DNA from: Proteles cristata cristata
Lineage: Eukaryota; Chordata; Mammalia; Carnivora; Hyaenidae
Reading direction: 5' to 3'
Length of the DNA: 64,000 bases
NCBI GenBank assembly: GCA_017311185.1
Contig: JAESUZ010003530.1
Span: 1,116,001 to 1,180,000, forward strand
This document shows positions 50,432 to 62,182 of this stretch, piece by piece; within the stretch, counting starts at the first letter, position 1, and every line of letters begins with the position of its first letter. The translations under genes were made by a program, and so were the position numbers. The notes under the pieces were generated by a model that did no database searches, had not been told where the DNA came from, and saw only the letters and a program-made list of their open reading frames with translations.

Positions 50432-50541
50432 CTTCAGGGTTGGACCGAGGCCGCCTATCTCTCGCCGCTTCACAAACACCACCGGCACGTCGGTCTCCGA
50501 GGTCAGCTCCGACAGCGCTCTCTCCAGGCCCCCGGCGTCCT
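50432..50541 (-). CDS. TXNRD1: TXNRD1 glutaredoxin-like exon (C-terminal half of Grx domain)
   Basis: A 110-base exon. Two bases complete a codon, then 36 codons to phase 0. The acceptor is TGCCGCAG at 50543-50542 and the donor GTAGGTGGGG at 50431. The peptide DAGGLERALSELTSETDVPV continues VFVKRREIGGLGPTLK and joins [12 protein letters not shown]. It matches the human v2/v3 segment EDGRALEGTLSEL...VFVKQRKIGGHGPTLK. This half carries the TVP-like cis-Pro region (DVPVVFV) and the GG motif of glutaredoxins. The half with the CxxC site is not in the window. Confidence 0.93.
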
Positions 50542-51065
50542 CTGCGGCACAAAAGCAGAGGGGGGCGCGGGTCAGCCTCGCCGCCGCGGCCGCGGCGGGA
50601 AGTGCGCGGCGGGGGCGGGGCTTCCGCGGCCCCACCACGCCGCCCCCGCAGCCGCCGCCCCGCTTCCCCGCACACCTGCGCCCCCGGCTCCCGGCGCCGG
50701 AGGTCCCGGCGCCGGAGGTCCCGCCGCGCTCGAACCCCGGCGGCCTCGCCGGCCCAGACGCCCCGAATCCCGGTAAATCCCCAATGCACAGAAGCCTCGC
50801 GAAGGAGGCTTTAGACCGTCATCTCCGCTTCTATAAAACGCCTCCCAATTTAATCCGCCTTTGAACTCGGCCTTTATGAAGAATGCCAAGAGCCAGCTTC
50901 CCAGGTTTCTTTGAAATTTGAAACCACGAGGCAAAATTAGGTGCACTGTGCCCTCTTAGGGTGCTTTCTTTTATTTCAGAACCTTGAAGCCGTACAGCAA
51001 CACCCTGCTTGACAGACCGGGAGTTAATGGCCCAATTTTACAAACGGGTGAACTCAGGTAGGGAG

Positions 51066-51072
51066 TGAGTCA
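51066..51072 (+). promoter_or_regulatory. AP-1 (TRE) consensus TGAGTCA
   Basis: Exact heptamer inside a MIR-like stretch (ACAAACGGGTGAACTCAGG...), within the CpG-rich region. It is a motif match only. Confidence 0.35.
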
Positions 51073-52111
51073 AAGAGGGGATTAAAAATAGACTCCAGTT
51101 ACTCTACCATCATCTGGCCCGTTCAGGAGACAAAAGTCACACCAACCTCAGAAGCGCTGCTGCTAGACGACAAGAATGGCAGCTGGCACTTCTGCGATGC
51201 TTCGCTCGTTACCAACACTCAGTCTTAACAACGACTCTTGGCCGGTGGGTCCCGTCCGGCGCGTCTCCCACACAGGCAGAGTCGGAGCGGGGCAGCTAGG
51301 TGGGCCCAGCAGGGCCAGGGTTCGAACCCAGGCAGTGCAGTGCACGCTCGTGACCCTGTACTGCCCCACACAGCGAGACGAGCGCTGCGACCCCCACGCA
51401 GCGGTCCCGCTTAGGAGCCTGGGGCAAGTCACGTGAGTGTGTCTCTCGGTTTCCCCGAACTGTCCATAGGGAGGTACGGACGATTTGCCAAATCGGGATT
51501 TCCCGGGGATTCAGTGGTGCGAAAACGTGTAAAGGGACATCCTTACATTGTTATGCTCCCTTAGCGCTGCGGCGGATCTGTCCGTCCATTCGCCACCTCA
51601 CCCTCTGCGTTCCGACACTCGTACAGTGGGAAACGATCCAAACACCCATTCTCTCACATTTCTGCACACTGTCTCTACAGAGGGAGCGAGGCGGAAGGAA
51701 ACCACCGGCCGGCCCCCTACCCCAGGCTCGGCTTCCAACGAACCCACGCGACACAACGAACGCGGCCCGCAAGAGCACCGCCATACACCAAGCTTCACCC
51801 CTGCTCAGACACACCTTAAAACATCCTTTTCCGGGATTCGAAGTGCACCCGACAGGCGGCTGCCCACGTCCCCAGCCCCACGGCCCAGAGGCTCCGAGCC
51901 CTACCCGACTGTCTGGGTCCCCGCCGCTTCCGTGAACGCGAGCGCCGGGCCACCAGGCTCCTGTGGCGGGCGGCCCCGCACCTTCCGCGCAGAGGCACTG
52001 CGGAGAGACTGCGAGGGACGGCTGCGAACCGAGGGGAAGGGTGGCGGGCTCCCCGCCGCCGCGACAAGCCACGCCCTGCTCGGAGCAGGCGGCCCAGCCG
52101 CCAGAGTCAGA

Positions 52112-52122
52112 ATGACAAAGCA
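52112..52122 (+). promoter_or_regulatory. TXNRD1: Antioxidant response element match
   Basis: ATGACAAAGCA fits the RTGAYnnnGCR consensus bound by NRF2-small MAF at every fixed position. It lies at the distal edge of the CpG island, upstream of the likely main TXNRD1 start. TXNRD1 is an established NRF2 target, which makes the site credible, but occupancy is inferred. Confidence 0.6.
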
Positions 52123-53507
52123 GAAATCCACTCCGGTGCAGCCCTGGCGACTACGCCAACGGGCTTAGCAGAGTGAGACCTCCTAATTGGGTGACACCAC
52201 ATCCTCTTCCTGCTCAGAGCGCCCCCAACCCGAGGAAAGAGCAAAAACAACGTAAGGAATGTTTGGAACCAGAACGCAAAGAGGAGTGTGTTTTAATGAA
52301 ACCCTGGGCTGTGCCCTGAGGCAGTGACTCCGGAACTCGGCTGCCCGCTGTAATCTCGAGAGGATCTTTAAAAATACTGACGCCTCGCCCCCACCCCCAG
52401 ACATTGAGGGAAGGGGGGTTGGGTGCGACCCGGGCATCTGAGGGTTTTTGGTTTTTTGTTTCAGCTCCTTGGGTGATTCTAGTGAACGGCAAAGCTTGGG
52501 ACCCTTTGCCCTAAGGTAATGGACTTGTCAGTCTGGCAGTTCTCTGAAGGCAACTGCCAGGCTTTTCAAAGAAACATCTCTTCCATCCTGACTGATGCTG
52601 AAAAGTGACAAATTCTCACCAACACATAACTTCCCCTTACACCCTTCTTCCTTAACCCACTCAGGTTGTGAGTTGTCACGTTTGTTTTAGGGAAAACAGT
52701 ATATTTAACTCGTCATGCCGAGCCACCTGCTGCTGCCCAAGTGAGCCGCACTCTCTCATCCTTCCTGCTCTTACTCATATTCTTACTCAGCACCTTGGAT
52801 GCGTAAGGAACCAGGAATATTTGCTGAATAAAGAAAGGAATGAATGGATGTCTCTCCCAGATCTTCGGATATTGGCCTCAGAAGCACACACAGGGGAAAG
52901 GGCTGCTGGTTACTGAAGGCTGCAAGAAACCGCCCCTTCTCAGAAGTGCCAGGCAACCACAGTTTGCTCCTTGGAGCTCATTCCAAGGCACAGTTAGAGG
53001 CTTGGTAAACACACATGCACTTGTGCAAACACACACACACGACACACACGAAGACACACTCTCCTCGCACGGTAGTTGTTTGCCTAGGTGCATCTCACCC
53101 GTTCTGGGGTCCTTAGAACACAGAATGGGTCTAGCCCAGGTGTTCCGGAAACAGTGTGATTTAAGGAGCAAAGGAGAGGGAAGGAAGCCAGGAGTCCAAG
53201 GTAGAAATCTCCTCCTGGCTGCTGTGCCTACCTCTCTTAACTGTTTATATGCCTAAGCTCGGTAGTGTCCCATGAATCAGGCTCATAAACCCTTCATGCC
53301 TATGATGTTTAGAACCTCCCGCTTCTTTCAAAGGTATGGATGGAGATGGACTTTAAAATCATATAACTTGAAGTAATGTACTAAAAGCCAAGTGATAAGG
53401 ATTGATTTTTATGAGCCTTATATGACAGGTCAGAGTAGCTGCAGTTAGTATCTTCTAACAGCATACCAGAAAAGGCTAGATAAGGCATTTTAACTTCACA
53501 TTGTTCT

Positions 53508-53952
53508 TTTTTTAATGTTTATTTATTTTATTTTTTAAAATAGTTTATTGTCAACTTGGTTTCCATACAACACCCAGTGCTCATCCCCACAAGTGCCCTC
53601 CTCCATGCCCATCAACCCCCTTCCCCTCCCTCCCACCCCCACCTGCCCTCAGTTTGTTCTCGGCATTCAAGAGTCTCTCATGGTTTGCCTTCCCCCCTCT
53701 CCCCCACTATTTTTCCCCTTCTTCTCCCCCATGGTCTTTTTTTTTAATGTTCTATTTATTTCTGAGAGAGAGAGAGAAAGCGTGAGCAGAGGAGGGTCAG
53801 AGAGAGAGGGAGACACAGAATCTGAAGACAGGCTCCAGTCTCTGAGCTAGCTGTCAGCACAGAGCCCGACGCCGGGCTTGAACCCATGAACTGTGAGATC
53901 ATGGCCTGAGCTGAAGCCAGACGCTTAGCCGACTGAGCCACCCAGGTGCCCC
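53508..53952 (-). mobile_element. CAN-SINE split by an L1-derived fragment, outer TSD
   Basis: Minus SINE with its tail at 53508-53528 and body at 53745-53952. The whole is flanked by TAACTTCACATTGTTCTT (53491) and TAACTTCACGTTGTTCTT (53953-53970). The interior 53530-53740 is not SINE sequence. Confidence 0.85.
53530..53740 (-). mobile_element. L1-related fragment inside a SINE
   Basis: GTCAACTTGGTTTCCATACAACACCCAGTGCTCATCC and the CCTCAGTTTGTTCTCGGCATTCAAGAGTC end are phrases common to carnivore L1 copies in antisense. The flanking TTTTTTTAATGTTTATTTATTT-like copies suggest insertion into the SINE tail. Confidence 0.6.
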
Positions 53953-54189
53953 TAACTTCACGTTGTTCTTAAGTGAGCAAATTATAGCACAAATACCTAG
54001 AGTAGCTCCATGTAGTTGTTTGTTGTTGTTGTTGTTTTAAGTTAAATCGCCATTTTTAAAAACCTTCACTTTTCTTTCAGACCTTGCTGCAGTTAAGGGG
54101 CCAGATGCCTCACCCTTGTCACTCCTAGGTACACCTGCTTAGTTATATCTAGCTTCCGGGTAGTGGAAGAAGTGCCTCATCTCCTTCCA

Positions 54190-54510
54190 TTTCTCATCAT
54201 GCAGCACTTGTTGCAGACATAGGTCTTACATCTCTTGACTGAGCTCATGTTATTCCCCTGCCTAAAATAATCTGCCCTCCCTACAGCCTATTCCTTCAAA
54301 GCTCATCTGAAATGTCATCTCCTCTGGGAGGGCTTCCCTGATTCCCACCCAGTGTTGATAGCTCTGTCCCGATTCTGAGATCCCAAATACCTAAAAATCA
54401 TTATAATCATGTAAATCCAAGAGGGCTTTGGGAAGGCAAACCCTTGTTTGATCTATCTTGTCTTCCCAGAATCTGCTACATATAGTAAGTACTCAGAAAA
54501 TGCTGGAAAA
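54190..54510 (+). repeat. L2-like LINE relic
   Basis: GCTCATCTGAAATGTCATCTCCTCTGGGAGGGCTTCCCTGA and the CAGAATCTGCTACATATAGTAAGTACTCAG end are classic L2 3' sequence. Confidence 0.75.
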
Positions 54511-55536
54511 GACCCTCTCCATTCCTGAACCGTCATCTAAGCACACTGTAGACAATCGATGCAGGTGTGTGATCAAGGGCCCTAAGCTAATTGCACCAAA
54601 CTATTGTTCCTCCTACAATAAGTTTCTCTCTCACACACTCCACACCACATTGAGCTAAAACAATCTTTCTGACACTCAACTCTTCTCTACTCAAACCTTG
54701 TAATGCTACAGGACCCTCAAAATAAAGTCCAAACTCCTCAATAGTTCTGACTTGGCAAGGTCTATCCTTTTAAACCCAGCTGTCCACATACTGTGTATCC
54801 TACTTACAGAGCAAAACACCACTGGGGAAAACAGAAGTTAAAAGTGACTTCACTTTAAAGTCAAGACCGCAAACTGAAATGTGTCCCCAAATCTACCCAA
54901 CAGTCCTTTGCATCTCTGGTATACTTGTCTTCCTTAGTTTCCAGAGTAAATACTTCATACGTCTTCCTCTTTTGTCAAACCTCTAATATACCTACACCTT
55001 GCCACTAGCTCATGACCAGCTTTCTTTCTTCCTAAGAAAACAGAATCAGTCAGACAGAACGCCGTCCTATTTCCCTCCCAACCACCAAGCTGCCATATTC
55101 CCTGCCTTCACCCCCATTTTAATGAAGGTGGACTTCTCCACTTGTGTACAGATTCTCATCTCTTCTTGCCTTCTCAATCTTTAATTACTTCATTCCTGAA
55201 ATTAGCCTCCCTCTCTGGCATCATCAGTTTCTTGTTCTCTACCCGATAATTCCCAACACCATGCGCACAGTAGTTTTTGCATTTTTAAAAAAGCCTCCTG
55301 TGATCCCACGTGCCCAACCATCATAGTTACCTCCCTATTTTGTTATTCCCCTTCACAGGGGGACCAAACGTCTTTAAATGAATTCTTTGTACCTTGAAGA
55401 AGAAGAAATTAGGGTAGGGAGGTCAGGAAAGATCTAAGAATATGGCACTTAAGCTAAGACCAAGGTGAAAGGAGGGAGCAAGATTTTTGAGGTGTTGGGG
55501 GGGGGAATCTTTCTAAGCAGAGGAACAGGAAGTATT

Positions 55537-55688
55537 AGGGGTGCCTAGATGGCTCAGTGGGTGGAACATGGGACTCTTAATCTCAGGTTGTAAATTCAAG
55601 CCCCAATGTTGGGTGTAGAGAGCATTTAAAAATAAGAATCTTTAAAAAAGAAAGAAAGAGGAGGAGGAGGAGAAGGAGGAAGAGAAGA
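55537..55688 (+). mobile_element. Short CAN-SINE variant with purine tail
   Basis: GGGGTGCCTAGATGGCTCAG head with the CAATGTTGGGTGTAGAGAGC end. It is followed by AAAGAAAGAGGAGGAGG. AACAGGAAGTATTA and AACAGGAAATACTA flank the unit. Confidence 0.87.
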
Positions 55689-55789
55689 AAACAGGAAATA
55701 CTAAAGCCCTAAGCTGGAAGCCTGCTTGACTTGTCCAAAGATCTGCAACATAAACGGTGTGTCTAAAGCTCAGTGAACACGGAAGAGAG

Positions 55790-56380
55790 TGGTAGGTAGT
55801 GAAGCCAAAGGAGTGGCCAGGGGTCAGAATCCAAAGGCCATGGGACTTTGGATTTTATTCTAAATGTGATAAGAATCCAAAATGTCACAAGAGAGGAGAT
55901 GGAAATCATCTAGTTTGTATCTTAGAAGGATTGCTCTGCCATGTGTGGTAGAGGCTAAGGTGGGTAGGGACTTAGGAGGAACACAGCCCAGCTGGGAGGT
56001 GCTGTTGTGGTCCAAACTAGAGATGATGCAGGCTTGGATTAGGAGGTGAGAAGAGATATGTGGAGGTAAGGCTCATAAATTTTGCCAATGGGTGGAATAA
56101 GGAAGGTAAAAGAAGAACAATCACTGATGACTCCAGACTTTTAGCCTTGGCAACCGGGTAGACGGGGGGCGCTGTTGAGTGGAAGGGGAACACTCAAGGA
56201 AGAGGAAGAAAGATAAGGAGTGGGGCAAGTGGAAACATCGGGACAGATCCCCAGTGTGGTTTGAGAGACCTGTTGTCATCCAAATGGAGATGCTCAGTAG
56301 GTGGTTGGGATGCAAATCTGGAGTTTACCAGAGAAGTCAGAGCAAGAAATAAGAATCTGGGAGTCAAATATAAAAGACAG
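55790..56380 (+). repeat. Ancient interspersed repeat, family unassigned
   Basis: The order CCATGGGACTTTGGATTTTATTCTAAATGTGAT, AGAAGGATTGCTCTGCC, GTTGTGGTCCAAACTAGAGATGATG and TGATGACTCCAGACTTTTAGCC recurs across mammalian genomes as an old repeat. I cannot name it with confidence. Confidence 0.45.
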
Positions 56381-56390
56381 TTAATGCCTT

Positions 56391-56758
56391 ATATATTAGT
56401 TCTCCAGAGGAACAGGACCAATGGGATGTAGAGAGACAGAGAGACAGAGAGACAGAAACAGTCTCTCAGGATTGTGGGCGCTGGCAAGTCCTAAGCCTAC
56501 TGGACGGGCTGGAAAGGCCCTAATGTTGCAGTCTTGAGTCTGAAGGCAACCTCAATTCCTTCCTCTTCAGGAGGCCTCAATCTCTTCCCTGAAGGACTTC
56601 AACTGATTAGATGAAGCCCACTCACATTATGAAGCATAATCTGCTTCACTCAAAGTCTACTATTTTCAACGTTAATCACATCAGAGAATATCTTCACAGC
56701 AACTGTCTCCACTGGTGTTTGGCCAAACAATGGGGCATCATAAAATTAACCTTCACAG
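56391..56758 (+). repeat. Ancient interspersed repeat, family unassigned
   Basis: TAGTTCTCCAGAGGAACAGGACCAATGGGATG through ACTGATTAGATGAAGCCCACTCACATTATG to AAATTAACCTTCACAG follows a widespread mammalian repeat consensus. It may be LTR-type. Confidence 0.5.
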
Positions 56759-56810
56759 GTGGGACTAGATGAATTTACCCAGAGAGTTAATATATTTAAA
56801 GAAATGAAGA

Positions 56811-56981
56811 CTGGGGCGCCTGGGTGGCTCAGCTGGTTAAGGGTCCGACTTGGGCTCAGGTCATGATCTCGCGGTTCATGGGTTCGAGCCCTACGTCAGG
56901 CTCTGTGCTGACAGCTCAGAGCCTGGAGCCTGCTTCAGATTCTGTGTCTCCCTCTCTCTCTGACCCTCCCTGCTCACGCTG

Positions 56982-57033
<52 letters not shown>

Positions 57034-57316
57034 GGAAATAAATAAAACAGGGTGCCTGGGTGGCTTAGTCAGTTAAGCATCCGACTTTCGCTTAGGTCAT
57101 GATCTCACGGTTTGTGTGGGTTCAAGCCCCGCGTCGGGCTCTGTGCTGACTGCCAGCTCAGAGCCTGGAGCCTGTTTCAGAGTCTGTGTCTCCCTCTCTC
57201 TCTGACCCTCCCTGCTCATGCTGTCTCTCTCTCTAAAAATAAATAAAACATTTTTTTAAAAATTAAAAAAAAAAAGAAAGAAAACGTTAAAAAAATTAAA
57301 AATAAAGAAATAAAAG
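56811..57316 (+). mobile_element. Compound SINE pair with one outer TSD
   Basis: Flanked by TAAAGAAATGAAGA at 56797-56810 and 57317-57330. The first copy (56811-57049) has a 50-base CT/TTTCT tract. A second copy starting at 57050, GGTGCCTGGGTGGCTTAG with the young-subfamily markers, sits in its AATAAAACA tail. Confidence 0.92.
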
Positions 57317-58659
57317 TAAAGAAATGAAGATGGTCCAGGAATGCAAAGTACAAAGGAGGAGAAAGGCCATCGGAGGAGCCTGAGAAGAAACTGGAGGGAG
57401 ATGGGAGAGAAACCAAGAGAACGTGGCGTCTCAGAGGCCAGGGAAGAAGTGCTCCCCAAAGGAAGAGGAGCAACAAGATGAGAAATACGACAAGATACAA
57501 GTTGAATCATGGAAGTCAATCATGGCCGATTTTTATGAAAATGATGGCGGAAAGAAAGCCTAATTAGAGGACATTCAACCAGAAACAGAAAAGAGGACAT
57601 GTAGTGAGGATCGCCAAGCTCTTTGAAGGAGTTTTGGTATAAAAACAAGAAAGTGGGAAAGTAGCTGAAGAGCAGCACAGGATCAAGGAAGGTGTTTTGT
57701 TTAGTTTTACCTAAGAAGGAAATTATTATCGCATGTTTTTATACTGAAAAACCAATCTAGCAGAGGGAACCTGGCAATTTTCAAAGAGGAAAGGAGTGGG
57801 AGGAGGTCATTACAGGGGCGAAGTCCTGCGAACATGCATCCACTGTGCAGCGTCGACTTCAGTCCAACCCAGGCTCTAGCAGTGACTAGACTGTCCAGTT
57901 ACTCAGCCTCTCCGCTTCCTTCGCCTCTTTCTACAAGACTCTCTGTTATCCTTCTACCTCTTTATCTCACCCAAACCTGCCCTCCGTCTCTACAGCCTGG
58001 CCATTAGCCTTTCTCCAGTCTCTAACCATAGGGCTTTGCTAACTCCTAGTCGTTCATCAGCTCTGAGTTCAAGCCTGTCTCCCCCGGGGAAGCTATCACA
58101 CAGCTCAGCTGCCCCCATGAGATGCTCCTGTGTTACCATGCATGCTTTCCGCCTGCTACTTATCACAACTGCAGTGATAGTGTTACAGATGGTCATTTGC
58201 TCAATGTCCCCCTAGAAGAGCGGAGTTCAACAGAATTTTCTGTGATGATGGAAATGTTCTACCTCAGCACTGTCTATTGCTGAGGTAGAACACGCGACTA
58301 TTGAGCACTTGAAATGTGACTGGTGCAACTGCAACTCTTAAGGTTTTATTTTATTGAAGTTTAATTTGTTTAAATGTAAGTAGCCACATGTAGGCAGGGT
58401 CAGGATTACTGATGCTCACCAGTGTTCTCAGCACTTAAAACAGTGCCCGCACAACAACAACAACAAACAAGGCCCACACGTAGTAATTGCTCGATAAATA
58501 GTTCTTGAAAGACTCAATCTGTAAAATGGACATAATACTAGTTAATTTATAGGTTCCATCTTAGAGGAAAGGAAAAAAGACTTCACATGGCAACTCTCAG
58601 GGGTTCTCAGTCCTCCTACAAAGATGAATTTGCCCTTTTAGTTTGATCTATCCCAGAAG

Positions 58660-58765
58660 GTAGCGGGGATAATAAATGAGAGCTCTTTGGGTGGTCTGAA
58701 TGACATAACATCTGTTACATGCCTAGGAGTATGCTTGGCACATAGTAGGTGCTCAAAATATGGTG
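58660..58765 (+). repeat. MIR-like relic
   Basis: Ends in the GCTTGGCACATAGTAGGTGCTCAA phrase shared by MIR and L2. Confidence 0.6.
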
Positions 58766-61197
58766 GCCCATCAATGTCAAATAGGAATAGCAAATAATGA
58801 TGTGGGGAAATTAGGGAAGGCCTCACAAAACTAGGGCTCTGAGGAATAATGAAGGTAAAAGTAATGGGAGAAATAGCTGAGAATGTTTCAGTGCTTGCCA
58901 AAAAACCCTGAGGTACAGAAGGATAATTACCTGGCCCGTGGCCACCTAGCTAACAATCGGCAAAGCTAAGACTAACACCCGGTCCTTGGCAATTACCACA
59001 ATGCTCTTCTATCTCTTGAACAGAATTTTTTCTAGGCAGAGGGAGCAATATGTATAAAGGCACAGCTGTAGGAAAGAAACGGCTTCTGCATGGGACACAG
59101 AAGCATAAGGGGAGATGAAATTATAAGCATATGTTGGATTCACCTTAGGGTTCACGAGGCAGCTAAGTGTCTGGTTCATTTCCCTACATTCTCGGTTAAT
59201 CCTCCGAAATCATCTAAAGATCACACCATATGAAAAACTGAAATTTCAGTAAGTTACGAATCTTGCCAAAGGTCACAAAACAGGTTTGTTGGAGTTAGGA
59301 TATAAATCCACTGTCTGTCTTACAGTTCAGTGATATACAGAGAGGTAGGAGCCAGGAAGAGGCAAAAGCTGCATGTTATAGGGACACACACCCCCCAAAA
59401 ACCGCATTGACTTTCTGACGAAGACTAGGGTAGACTTCATCCATGAAACACCCACCCTGAAAGCTTCAAAATCCTGCTTGGAGGACCATGATCTCTGTGA
59501 TGCCTTCTTTGATCAAACACAGAACTAGTCGTTCCTTTATTTCTTACATCAAGCTACATTAAAACTGTCTGTTTACGTGTCTGCCATGTGTAGAGCACTC
59601 ATTTATTGAGTACCTCTGTGCCAGGAGCTTTGCATTCTCTCGTTAATCACTGCAGTAATGCTCTGGGATATGTATTACCATTTCCTTTTGCAGATAAGTA
59701 AACCAAGGTTAAGGGAGTGGCCCGAGCCAGGTCTGACAGCCAGTGCAGGATTGCCGTCTCATACTCTTTTCTCTCCACTATAATGTTCCTCACCCAAGGG
59801 GCTGGTCTTTGCAGCCCCAGTGCCTGGCACAGTTCCTTTCCCATGGTAGGCTGGCACCACAGCAGGCTTTCAAATGTGAGTGAAATGGAGAAGAGAGTCA
59901 AAGGTGTTCTCGTAAACCAGCGTGGGTAGGGGAGAGGGGCATTCTGAATTTGTAGCATTTCTGCGGTATAATATATAATCCCACTTCGGTGGATTTTAAG
60001 CTATCAACCTGCTTGCAAAATTCCTCAGTTGTTTAACAATGGCTGTCCTGAGCTTGCAGGAGCAGCTCCGACACACCCTCTGAAAGCTCAAGGTCATCAG
60101 GTACAAGCTCCTCCTCTCCCACATCTCCTCTTCATTGCACTTCTCTATTCTTGGACTTCACTGCAATCTCAGATGGATAAGGATTGTTCTACCTCTGCTA
60201 AAGCACACCTTTACCAGAGCCCCACAACCTATTCCAATTCCAAGTGGTGTTAGGAGACCCCACATCCCTTCAACATCCTCTCCCTGTCTTATATCCAGGA
60301 CTATTCAAGCCCTTCTGCCTTCAAACACGCCCCGGTCTACTCTCTTGTAAACATCTGACTGACCCCACAGCCTCATCCAGCTTTCTAGTGATGAGCAGTA
60401 TGGCCCAACAGTCATGGGAATTTCCTCGGAAGTCACACAGCCTGGCAAGATGCATGCCCATAGGTGGGTTCTGTTACCTCTCTGCCTCAATTCACTCACC
60501 TGTAAAATGGTGATAAATACAGTAATCACATCAGCCAAGGGGTTGTATGAATATTAATTAAAAGTGATCAATAGCTTTTAGATCCTATAGATGAAAGAAC
60601 AGCCGTACAGCTTATTACCATTGTTAATTTCTAAATTTTAAACCCTATTAGGTAGTTGATACTAAGAAGAACATCCCTCTCTAATTTCCCCAAGTGCCAA
60701 ATTTCCAGAATCCCAAGAGAGTTGATTGACTACAAGTCATGGGTGGAGGGCTATTGTCACCTCATGAAGTCGACTTGGATTTTCCTGGCTGACGACCTGT
60801 ACTCCCAGACCCTGATTTGAACTGAGAATGATCTATGTCTCGTTTACCACTGTAGATAAATTAAGACCAACTTTTCCACCGTTAAGATAAATGAGAACAT
60901 TGTAGTTCTCCACCAAAATATTTCTGAACTTCTTAATCTACAGACCTACAACACCTCTAATAATCTTTCAATAATCTCAGAAACTCCTGATGCTATATTG
61001 CAATGGATAAGGCTGGACTACCTCCTACTCCCTGTGATAAGGTTCAATGTTAACCATGAAGTTAGTTCACTCAGCCTCTAGTTCAGTCATTGTTCAGTCA
61101 CTGGCCTTTCTAAGACAGCAAAGTTTTTACCAGCTCACTATCATCATATAATAACCATAGTATAGTGCTCCTGTACTTATGATTTAAATAGGAGAAA

Positions 61198-61402
61198 GGG
61201 GCACCTAGGTGGCTCAGCCAGTTGAGTGTCTGATTTCAGCTCAGGTCATGATCTCATGACTTGTGAGTCCGAGCCCCACATCAGGCTCCCTGCTATCAGT
61301 GCAGAGCCTGCTTCAGATCCTGTCTCCCCACCCTCCCCCTACTCATGCTTTCTCTCCTTCAAAAATAAATGAAACATTTAAAAAATAAAAAAATAAATAG
61401 AC
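61198..61402 (+). mobile_element. CAN-SINE
   Basis: GGGGCACCTAGGTGGCTCAG head and AAAAATAAATGAAACATTTAAAAAATAAAAAAATAAAT tail. Confidence 0.9.
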
Positions 61403-61509
61403 AAATGCATAGTTTGTATGGAAAGTATTACAATAATCTTCAGTTGAACCTACCTCAGCTATTCTGTAGGCAAAGCCAAGATGTTATTAGCATCACTAAC
61501 TGGGCTCTT

Positions 61510-61915
61510 GGTTTTTCACTGTGCACTTGACTCCCAAAATAAAAGTTTCATTTCCCCGTCCCCTTTCAACATATATATGACTAAGTGACTAAAATCTGGC
61601 CAATAATACGTAAGCAAAATGTCAAGTGCAACTTTCAGGAAAGGACAATGCCCTCCTTCAGCTCTTCTTTCCAGTGATGGCCGAAGTTTGGATCCCCATC
61701 TTGGAACATAAAATGGAAGACAACTACTGAGGACTGTGGAACATGAACACGGGTGGACTCAACATAGGACCCAACACCACGGAGTACCATGCAAGCCCTG
61801 GACAGACTAACTCTATCTAGACGTCTTTAGGTGAGGGAGAAAAAAGCTTATGTGTAGTATAAGCCACTGTTATTTTGGGTTTCCTGTCACATGTGGCCAA
61901 ACCTAATCTTAAGAT
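61510..61915 (+). repeat. MaLR-like LTR relic
   Basis: TAAGTGACTAAAATCTGGCCAATAA near the start and AAGCCACTGTTATTTTGGGTTTCCTGTCACATGTGGCC near the end are MLT1-like. It is non-coding. Confidence 0.5.
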
Positions 61916-61968
61916 ACTTATGTTACATTGTAGGAAACACATTCATATAATAGGATTTTTAGAAAAAA

Positions 61969-62182
61969 ATTTTTTTAATGTTTATTTATTTTTGAGAGAG
62001 AAAGAGAGCAGAGCTTGAGCAGGGGCAGGGGCAGAGAGAGAGGGAGACACAGAATCCGAAGCAGGCTCCAGGCTCTGAGCTGTCAGCACAGAGCCTGACA
62101 CGGGGATCAAACTCACGAACTGCGAGATCATGACCTGAGCCAAAGTCGGACGCCTAACCGACTGACCCTCCCAGGAGCCCCT
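61969..62182 (-). mobile_element. CAN-SINE, minus
   Basis: TTTTTTTAATGTTTATTTATTTTTGAGAGAG tail-side start. The head ends GACTGACCCTCCCAGGAGCCCC. Confidence 0.9.

Larger units (their letters stand above)
49700..52170 (-). promoter_or_regulatory. TXNRD1: TXNRD1 CpG island / promoter region
   Basis: A GC-rich, CpG-dense region, densest at 50.3-50.8 and 51.7-52.1 kb, without TATA boxes and with many GC runs. It surrounds the glutaredoxin exon and ends about 50 bases beyond an ARE-type site. Housekeeping TXNRD1 transcripts are known to start from a TATA-less CpG promoter. The exact start sites and non-coding first exon are not resolvable by eye. The overlapping long frames on both strands (for example 50272-50864 and 51548-52168) are GC-rich artefacts. 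Confidence 0.75.

Noticed and set aside
50081..50638. 185-codon minus frame reading through the glutaredoxin exon
   Set aside because: It starts on GTG, not ATG, and runs through the splice donor into the intron. Only 50432-50541 matches TXNRD1.
50272..50864. Long overlapping frames in the CpG island (up to 180 codons on plus)
   Set aside because: They are Arg/Pro/Ala-rich and arise from GC-rich sequence with few stops. They lie antisense to the supported glutaredoxin exon and show no domain or splice logic.
51548..52168. 206-codon plus and 173-codon minus frames near the promoter
   Set aside because: Low-complexity GC-rich composition with no recognisable family. Best explained by a CpG island with few stop codons.
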